A DNA stretch of 27,500 nt. Origin: Paratrimastix pyriformis (lineage: Eukaryota; Preaxostyla; Paratrimastigidae). The notes under the pieces were generated by a model that ran no database searches, had not been told where the DNA came from, and saw only the letters and a list, made by a program, of their open reading frames with translations. The stretch spans positions 291,867-319,366 of the forward strand of contig JAPMOS010000031.1 of assembly GCA_027972325.1 (NCBI GenBank), given 5' to 3'. This document shows, piece after piece, positions 1 to 27,500 of the stretch (position 1 is its first letter; each line of letters starts with the position of its first letter). A program made the translations under genes and the position numbers.

Positions 1-38
1 GATGCATCATCTCACCATCCCTCCTCTCTATTTGGCAG

Positions 39-500
39 ATGCATGCAAGTTCATGCATTGTCGGGAGGACTACAAGACAGGCTGGCAGCTGGAGCAAGAG
101 TGGGACGCCCAGAAAAAGCAAGAACGTCTGTTGCCAGGGTGATTCTCTTTTTATGGGACCAACACTTTTCCCACACCCGACCGACAGGCGAAGATGCCGA
201 GCGGCGGGCGGCGCACGCGGCCCAATTACTGGCCGCGGGCAAGAATTTGGAGGAGGAGGCCGCCGCAGACGCGGAGGATGCCGAATTTGGCGATCTCCCG
301 TTCGCCTGCCACATTTGCCGCAAGGGCTTTGTCGACCCCATCGTCACACGGTCGGTTGAAGTGTACCCGGTCCCACCGGGGTTGGGTGAGGGGACAGGAG
401 CGAACTCGACACATTGCCATTCCTCGCCTCGCATCCTTCAATCATCACATCCAGCCATCCTGCTCATCATCATCTGATCATCTGACTGATCATCACCGCC

Positions 501-531
<31 letters not shown>

Positions 532-838
532 ACACAGGTGTGGTCACTTCTTCTGCCAGACCTGCGCCATCCGCAACTACGCCAAATCGCCTCGCTGCCC
601 CCTGTGCGGCGAAGACACGATGGGAGTGTTCAACATTGCCACCGAGCTCAGGACGGACAAGGCCAAACGGTTCATCGCACGGATGGCGGCCCGGGCTCCA
701 ATTGAAGAGGCCCAGGAGCACATGAATGAGGAGCGACGGGAGAAGAGGGCGCAGGCCCAGGGGGAGAACGAGCCCGACGGAGAGTCGGAACAGAAGGACG
801 GGGAGCGGAGGGAAGGCCGAGGGGATGAGCGCCAATGA
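39..838 (+). CDS. CWC24: CWC24/RNF113-type spliceosomal zinc-finger and RING protein, 3' part (3 exons)
   Basis: Exons are 39-125, 188-350 and 538-838 (stop TGA). The start lies outside the window; the first exon follows a clear acceptor ending at 38 and needs one base from an upstream exon (G, giving GAT). Seen: the end of a CCCH zinc finger (ACKFMHCREDYKTGWQLEQE), an acidic/alanine-rich linker, then a complete C3HC4 RING (CHIC, then CGHFFCQTC, then CPLC) and the family motif GVFNIATEL, followed by a charged tail. This order of CCCH finger, GWQ-E motif, RING and GVFN motif is typical of RNF113A and yeast Cwc24, which act in the activated spliceosome near the 5' splice site. The C-terminal tail (about 70 residues, Glu/Lys/Arg-rich) is longer than I expect. 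The introns begin GTCTGT (126) and GTCGGT (351). Phases (1, 2) agree only with these donors. Orthology is confident; exact N-terminal structure is not visible. Confidence 0.9.
498..536 (+). repeat. poly-C run plus (CA)n before the acceptor of CWC24 intron 2
   Basis: About 19 C residues are followed by about nine CA units, ending directly in the AG acceptor at 536-537. The run forms the pyrimidine-rich 3' end of the intron. Confidence 0.9.
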
Positions 839-1767
839 GCAGGGCTGATGATTGAACAACCCTTTTTTCTTTTTCTTTTTCGAAATCGGTGGTTTTTGTG
901 ATGCGCCAAAATCTATCAGTTGCCGACAGAGTGCCGATGATTGCGTGATTTGCAGCAAAGTCGAGTGGGAGTCAAAAAACTAATGGGGTCAGGGAAAGCT
1001 TGTCGATTGTACTGTTGGCCTCCGATGGAGGCTGCGCAAAGCCGGCTCACTAAATCAGGGGCGCGCGCGAAAGTGGAAGACGCACCCGAAGCTGGCGCTC
1101 CTGGCGCCCAGCTGCGCGCAGGGATGGACTTGACGAAGAGATCCTCCGCATCTGACGACCCGAGGCGGAACGCGGAGCCCGCATATGCTGATCGCTCGCG
1201 AGGACCCCAGCCCATCACCCACAGTGCCCCGCCCACGAAGGGCTGCGCAAGAAGGGGAAGGGTGGATATCGCCTCCACTCTGGGGGCCCCGGACGCTGGA
1301 GGCCCTGGGCGCCAACAGGTGGCAGATCATGATCGGGAGGCCAGCGGCAGGCTGGGGACGCCCGACCAGATGTTAACAGGATCGCGGGGGACTCACTGGT
1401 TCAAGGTCCATGCGCTCCGGCTCCAACTGCTTCGGAGCGGTGGGCCGGACCACCGCGAGTGGCGGGGCTCGCCTTCAGAACCCGCAGGAGGGAGAGGGGC
1501 CAAGGGCGTCGCTCTTCCCGTTTCCTTCCATGCTTTGCTTTCGTGGTGGCTCAGGTTGGCGGCACACTGATTGGTGGCACAGGTTGACGGCACACTGACC
1601 AGCGGGACTACAACGCCTGGGGCCCGGGCCCAGCGCCGGAGAGGGAGCGGATGGTGATCAGTCGTGAGTGTTCTTCGCAAAAGATTGATTATTGGGGTTG
1701 GGAAAATCTTCTCGACTGCGATTCTCTCGTGAGCCTCCTACGAGACTGCACTAAAACGGTGGTGGAA
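839..1767. other. intergenic region, no recognised gene
   Basis: The stretch after the CWC24 stop holds a T-rich patch (about 860-880) that could belong to its 3' UTR, then a GC-rich block at about 1010-1670. The block contains an open frame on + (941-1570, 209 codons) with no family resemblance I recognise. Long open frames are expected by chance in GC-rich DNA, so I do not call a gene. No tRNA or obvious repeat is seen. Confidence 0.5.
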
Positions 1768-2836
1768 GATCCACGGCGTGACACTTGGTAGCTAGAACCG
1801 AGCATTGGACTCTCGGTCTTCTCTGTCAAGAACGGTCAACCGGCCGACGACCGGGTTTTCAAAGAGAGCAAGTATTTTGGGTGTACTTTGTGGTGGTGCA
1901 TGGTTTTCGCGCAAAAAAATGGGGTGTTGTATTGCTTTCTGGGCATCAACTGCGGCGATTCGCTTCAACTGCCAGCCAAGAAGTGGGGGTTTTGATTTCA
2001 GGCAAGGCACCGCTCATGCGGCGAGATAAACGCGTGCCGATGAAATTGAACAAACCGCACCTTTCTCGATGACCTCGGCGACGAGATATACAGATGAACA
2101 GGGGTCTGAGCACATCTTGCTCGTCGTCAACAAGGACCCCAGCCGGAACAAGGAGCATGAAGCCCCGCGAGCAGAAAACATGCGGCACCCTTCGGCTTTG
2201 CCTGAGAACTTCTTGAGCGGAGTTCGTCCGAGAAAGGCGGTTTGGGTGCTTTTTGTGGGTGAGGTATAGACGTGTTGGAAAAGAGTTGAGACAAGATCGC
2301 GCTCATGTGTCTGCCAATAACATTGAAGAACAACCTCCTTCAACCGAAAGATAGAATGTGGAGCTGTTCCGGAGATGTTTCAATTCATCTGTTAATGACC
2401 TGAGAAACGACACGAACAAAGCCGAAGCTCTTGCCGATCCACCGCAACGATGTCTTCAAGAATTTCTTGATGTGAAACGGTGAACATCACCAATGTACTG
2501 GAAGGAAATTCGGAAAAAGCAAGCAGGATTAATTTCTCTTCTGGCGGTGAAGCACCTGGCAAGGTTGGCAGGAGGAAAATGTCTCGCCTGGGGTGCGAAA
2601 ACGGAACCGCGTAGAGTTGTCAGACCCAACCAACCAAGGCAAAACGTCAAAACGCAAGTGGGTAAGTCCATTTTCGCATTCAGCAACCTTCTGTCTGTTG
2701 ACAAAAAAGAATGCCGTAAATCTTCCCAACCGCTGACTTTCCGAACCAAACCTTTGGGGTGTTGGGACAACTCCGCGAGGTGAGTTTAACAGTGTCCATA
2801 CAAATATGCGGGCTACCAAGTGTCACGCCGTGGATC
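1768..2836. mobile_element. 1.07-kb segment with perfect 25-bp terminal inverted repeats, candidate DNA transposon
   Basis: The 25 bases at 1768-1792 (starting GATCCACGGCGTGACAC) recur as the exact reverse complement at 2812-2836. Just outside, the left flank ends in GAA and the right flank begins with GAA, a possible 3-bp target duplication. The interior is visibly richer in A+T than its surroundings. Small open frames inside (for example 2493-2783 on + and 2456-2770 on -) resemble no transposase I know, so it would be a non-autonomous or decayed element. It ends 44 bp before the start codon of the next gene and so lies in its promoter region. The inverted repeat is certain; the mobile-element reading is inference. 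Confidence 0.55.
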
Positions 2837-2880
2837 GAAGACGTCAATGACCACGTTGTACTCACCGTCGGGGGATAGCC

Positions 2881-5801
2881 ATGCACCGGAAAAGCAACGA
2901 GGCCGAAGGGCTGAGCGATGACGAACGCCAGCGATTGGAGGAACAATTCAGACTTCTCGGGAAACAAAGAAAAAGCCCCAACACAGAAAGACGGGGCAGA
3001 CTCCTTCCTCGTGATCTCGCCATTGCAACCTTCGATGAAGCCGCAAGGCACAGCTCGCAGATCGTCCAATCGAGCAAATTCTTAATTCGAAATACGGTTG
3101 GAAGCTCCCTTCTGTCTGTCGGTTTTTCTTGTCCAAAAGCTCATCCCGAAAAGTCATGGAAAGGCCCCACCGATCGCAAGTCTGAGGCCCATCACAATTC
3201 GTGAGTGTGTAACTCGATGCAACTATATCCACGCTGGACGTGTTTTGAATGCTACAATTATTCGGCCTCCCCACAAGTCTGTCGGCGCATCTTGCTTCTC
3301 CTCCATCCTCTCCCTCGGCAGGGTTGTCGCTACGAATACCCTGCTCCAAGATGACAATGGGGACGTGATTTTTCTTGCGTCTGTTTACCCTCGTCGACAC
3401 AATCGCGGGATCACGGCGTATAGCATTTATAACCTAGTGCCTCCCTCAGAGGATCCTGCGGCCTATCTCCCGGTCGGCGCCCGGGTGGCCGTGCTCGAAC
3501 CATACCCCAAATTCCCTGGAAACAATCCCGATCAGCCGCCCAACCTCCGCACCGACAACCCACAAACTGTTGTCCTTTCCCCCCCGGCGGCCCGGTCTTC
3601 TCCCCTTGAATCGGCCGACGCCCTGAAAGCCCGCGGGAACGCGGCCTTCAAGGCGGGTCGCTTCCGCGAGGCCACAGACCTCTATACCCGGGCATTGCAA
3701 GCCGATCCGGGCAACACGATACTTCTCTCGAATCGGGCGGCCAGCAGGCTCGGAGGTGGCTGGTGGGCCGCAGCCCTGGAAGATGCACGGGCCGCCTTGC
3801 AACAGGACCCGCATCACTTCAAGTGTGCATGCCGGGCGGCTCTGGCTATGGTGGGACTGCAAGTCCGCGGCATCACGCGGCCAACAGCTCCCAATCCTCA
3901 CCTCCCGACTCCTTAGCGGCCCAGCGAGGCCCGACCCTACCTCGATTTGATCAGGAGTATCCAGAACCCATTGAGCGAGGAAGCCAAGGGACTCATTGCA
4001 GACGTCGAGCGGTGTTGCCGAGAGGCACAAGAGGGTGTGTACGATCTGTCCGCCATGGAGGCAGAGACTCGTACCAACAGCCAGGGTCCGCTGCCGCATT
4101 GGGTTATTTGCATTGCCTTGTTTGGCTTTTGACAGGCCTCCTGGGCCCGCGCCACTGCGATTTCATCTCACAGGAGATCGAGCTGCTCCGACCGACGCCG
4201 GGTAAGGGCCGCGGAGTCTTTGCTGCGGTCCGTGTTCCCACTGGTGTTGATGGCGGACCTTCGTTCTCTTGATCTGTGCTCATCTGTTCCATGTTCTGTG
4301 CCCTATGTACCCATCTGTTCCCTACCAGACCGCCCTCGCAGAGGGGACCCTGCTCATGGCCTGCCGTGCCCTGGTGTACGCTCCGGTCGAAGAAAACGAA
4401 GGGACTTTCCAGTTCCACTTTGATTGGAACAGCATGGACATGGGCGCCTCTGCCCACTTGGTTCCCCTGACAGTCCAATTTCTGATGAACCACCCCGAGC
4501 GTGCGGCCGAACTGTATTTGCTCACGACGGGACGCGATCACGAAGAGCCAGCGGACGGGGCTGCTGTGGACACGCCCAGGATCGAGAATATTTGCGCGTC
4601 TGTTGTTCGTTGTCCTTCCTGTTCCACAGCACGCTTGACCACTCCCTGCCCCCACTACTTCAGTCGAAACCGTTTTTCGGGCGGGAGTACGCTTGCCGCG
4701 TTCCTCAGCCAATTGACCATCCTTTCGTCCCACGAGAATCGCCCTGACTGCAATCCCGCAGAGGCCCTCGCTGCATGTAAAGCGAAGATGAATGAGCACA
4801 AGGCGACTCCCACCGGACTCTGGGGTAAGCCCTCCCTGTTCAACCACTCATGCGCCCCCAACTGTGGCTGGGAGACGGTCGGCGACTTTTTGTTTGTGCG
4901 AACCCTTCGCCCTGTGCCTGCCAGGGATGAGCTCTGTCTGCCGTATGTCGACACGGTCCAGCTCTGGAAGAAGCGCTACCGGACATTGAAAAATCTCGGT
5001 CTGTTGAATCACTCGATCTTCCAGACGATCATCCGGCACACAGGGTTCGACTGCCTCTGCGAGCGGTGCCTGTTTTCACGGGCTCATCCCGAGGTTGTGG
5101 CCCTGGAGGAACGCATGAAGAAACTGCATGAGTCTGCCATGGAGCTCTCGACGCAGGGGATGAATTTTGCGGAGGCCGCTCCGCGGGTCTGTGAAATCTT
5201 GTCTTTTTCCGGTGTTGCCTTGTGTGCTTGTTTGCCCTGATCAGCATCTCATCTCCACTGCACGCCACCTTCCTGTCTGGTCCGGTCAGGTGATCCCGTC
5301 CCCTGCCGAGTGCCGTACAATCCACAGCCAGCTGGCCGCTTACCCACTCTGCCAGCAGGCCGCCCGGCGAGACCTGGCCAACATGGAATTTTGGCAGGCG
5401 GCGAACCGAAGCCAATGGCCCGAGGTCTGGCTGCATCTGGCCCTGTGGGGGGGGGGGGGCCTCCAGGATTGGGATCACTGCATCGCGCCCGTTCTTCTGG
5501 TTAGGCTCGTCGGCTGGCCGAGCTTGCTCGCGACATCGGACGGGCCATGGGCGTCAACCGCCTCGAGGTACTCCGGGGCGACCTGCGGCTTGCTGGGGTG
5601 GTCTTTGCCCAAGGGGACACCGATCAGTGCGAGCAAATCCTGAGGCGTGTGCGCCAAGGACCCCTTGCCACGGTGTCCCCATCGGATTTCGCCATGGCGG
5701 CGATGCAGTATGGACCGTGCTGGTACGGAAACCGCCAGGGGTTAAGCTTGCACAGCCCCTTTGAGAAGCTGGTCCGCCGGGTGGCTACCGCGACAAGATA
5801 G
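2881..5801 (+). CDS. TPR and SET domain protein (putative protein lysine methyltransferase), 9 exons
   Basis: Exons: 2881-3063, 3140-3276, 3322-3862, 3917-4085, 4136-4227, 4329-4597, 4664-5186, 5290-5424, 5505-5801 (stop TAG); 781 residues, all phases consistent. The N-terminal part (about 65-150) matches the pre-TPR region of fungal/protist TPR-SET proteins (ATIIRPPHK, then LLQDDNGDV). TPR helices at about 203-287 (ALKARGNAAFKAGRFREA). The split SET domain starts near 355 with GKGRGVFAA, continues with AEGTLLMACRALV, and has the SAM-binding/catalytic core FNHSCAPNCGW near 523, RDELCLPYVD near 551 and the post-SET cysteine cluster FDCLCERC near 592. Helical repeats follow. SMYD relatives carry a MYND finger inside SET; none is coded here. 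Expected substrate: lysines of histone or other proteins (family knowledge). Least certain junctions: the first intron and the donors at 5187 and 5425. All eight introns start with GTC. Confidence 0.85.
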
Positions 5802-5970
5802 AGAGGAGAGTCACAGTGTTTTGCGAGGACTCCCCGCAGGCGAACGGAAATGCTTGCGGCGTTACTCTAAGGCAAGGATTTGTAGGCGAAGACGGAATAA
5901 CAGATGGTCCCCTCCCCTCTCCTCCAATGGGCTCAGCGGCCCAGCCAAGAGCAAGACAAGGGCTCGCTCG
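5802..5970. other. short convergent intergenic region (169 bp)
   Basis: The SET gene (+) and the dynein gene (-) end tail to tail with 169 bp between their stop codons. Both 3' UTRs and polyadenylation signals must fit or overlap here; no AATAAA is visible on either strand. Confidence 0.6.
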
Positions 5971-27312
<21,342 letters not shown>

Positions 27313-27500
27313 CTGAGGGACGGAGATATGATGATGACTGATCGGCAGAAGAAGGAGCCCAAAATTCCACATGAATACACACATGCTATCGGAGTCATTT
27401 GAAAACACCCCAATCGTATCCCCCACCCACCCTCCTCTCCCCCAGCAGACACCCACCGCACACCAGCAAACATAGCCGACCTCACCGCCGGCACCATCCA
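27313..27500 (-). other. upstream dynein intron, partial
   Basis: Sequence before the acceptor of exon 1 of the visible set. No exon fitting the preceding AAA3 sequence is recognised here, so the upstream exons lie outside the window. Confidence 0.6.

Noticed and set aside
941-1570. 209-codon open frame as a gene
   Set aside because: No recognisable family, no supporting splice or neighbour evidence, and GC-rich DNA gives such frames by chance; left as unresolved.
3201-3321. Intron starting at the canonical GTGAGT at 3201
   Set aside because: It would also be phase-compatible, but it deletes the segment ITIRECVTRC...ATIIRPP that matches TPR-SET proteins. A GTCTGT donor at 3277 keeps it.

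Overview
This is nuclear DNA from a flagellated (or zoospore-forming), intron-rich, GC-rich eukaryote with the standard genetic code. The organism is unidentified. The evidence is three intron-containing protein genes (one for an axonemal-type dynein heavy chain), eukaryotic-type tRNA genes with oligo-T Pol III terminators, and long simple-sequence arrays in introns. Stop codons used are TGA, TAG and TAG.

Layout. (1) 39-838, + strand: 3' part of a CWC24/RNF113 spliceosomal zinc-finger/RING gene. (2) 839-2880: intergenic, holding a 1.07-kb segment bounded by perfect 25-bp inverted repeats (1768-2836), probably a DNA transposon. (3) 2881-5801, + strand: a nine-exon gene for a TPR + SET domain lysine-methyltransferase-like protein. 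(4) 5971-27312, - strand, convergent with (3): the 3' two-fifths or so of a dynein heavy chain gene, running from the end of AAA3 through AAA4, the stalk with its microtubule-binding domain, AAA5 and AAA6 to the C-terminus. I assembled 33 exons whose phases all agree, giving an uninterrupted 2092 codons. The gene continues beyond the right edge.

Three things stand out. First, all 42 introns I can model in three unrelated genes start with GTC, mostly GTCTGT or GTCCGT, instead of the usual GTRAGT. Several good GTAAG/GTGAG sites lie inside coding exons and are read through. Second, nine tRNA genes (Gly-GCC x3, Gly-UCC, Leu-CAG, Glu-CUC, Val-AAC, Trp-CCA, Asn-GUU) sit inside introns of the one dynein gene, seven in the sense direction. 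Five of these lie 24-36 bp before a 3' splice site, so the Pol III T-run also acts as the polypyrimidine tract. Third, many dynein introns contain tandem copies of the neighbouring exon-intron junction. A 3-kb, 12-bp minisatellite is bracketed by two such copies, and its antisense unit spells GTCTGTATGTGT, the organism's own donor motif.

The dynein motor is divergent: AAA4 keeps a Walker A-like loop but lacks the Walker B acid, and the AAA5 linker carries low-complexity insertions. The long open frames across the repeats are by-products of 3n-length repeat units and were not annotated as genes.
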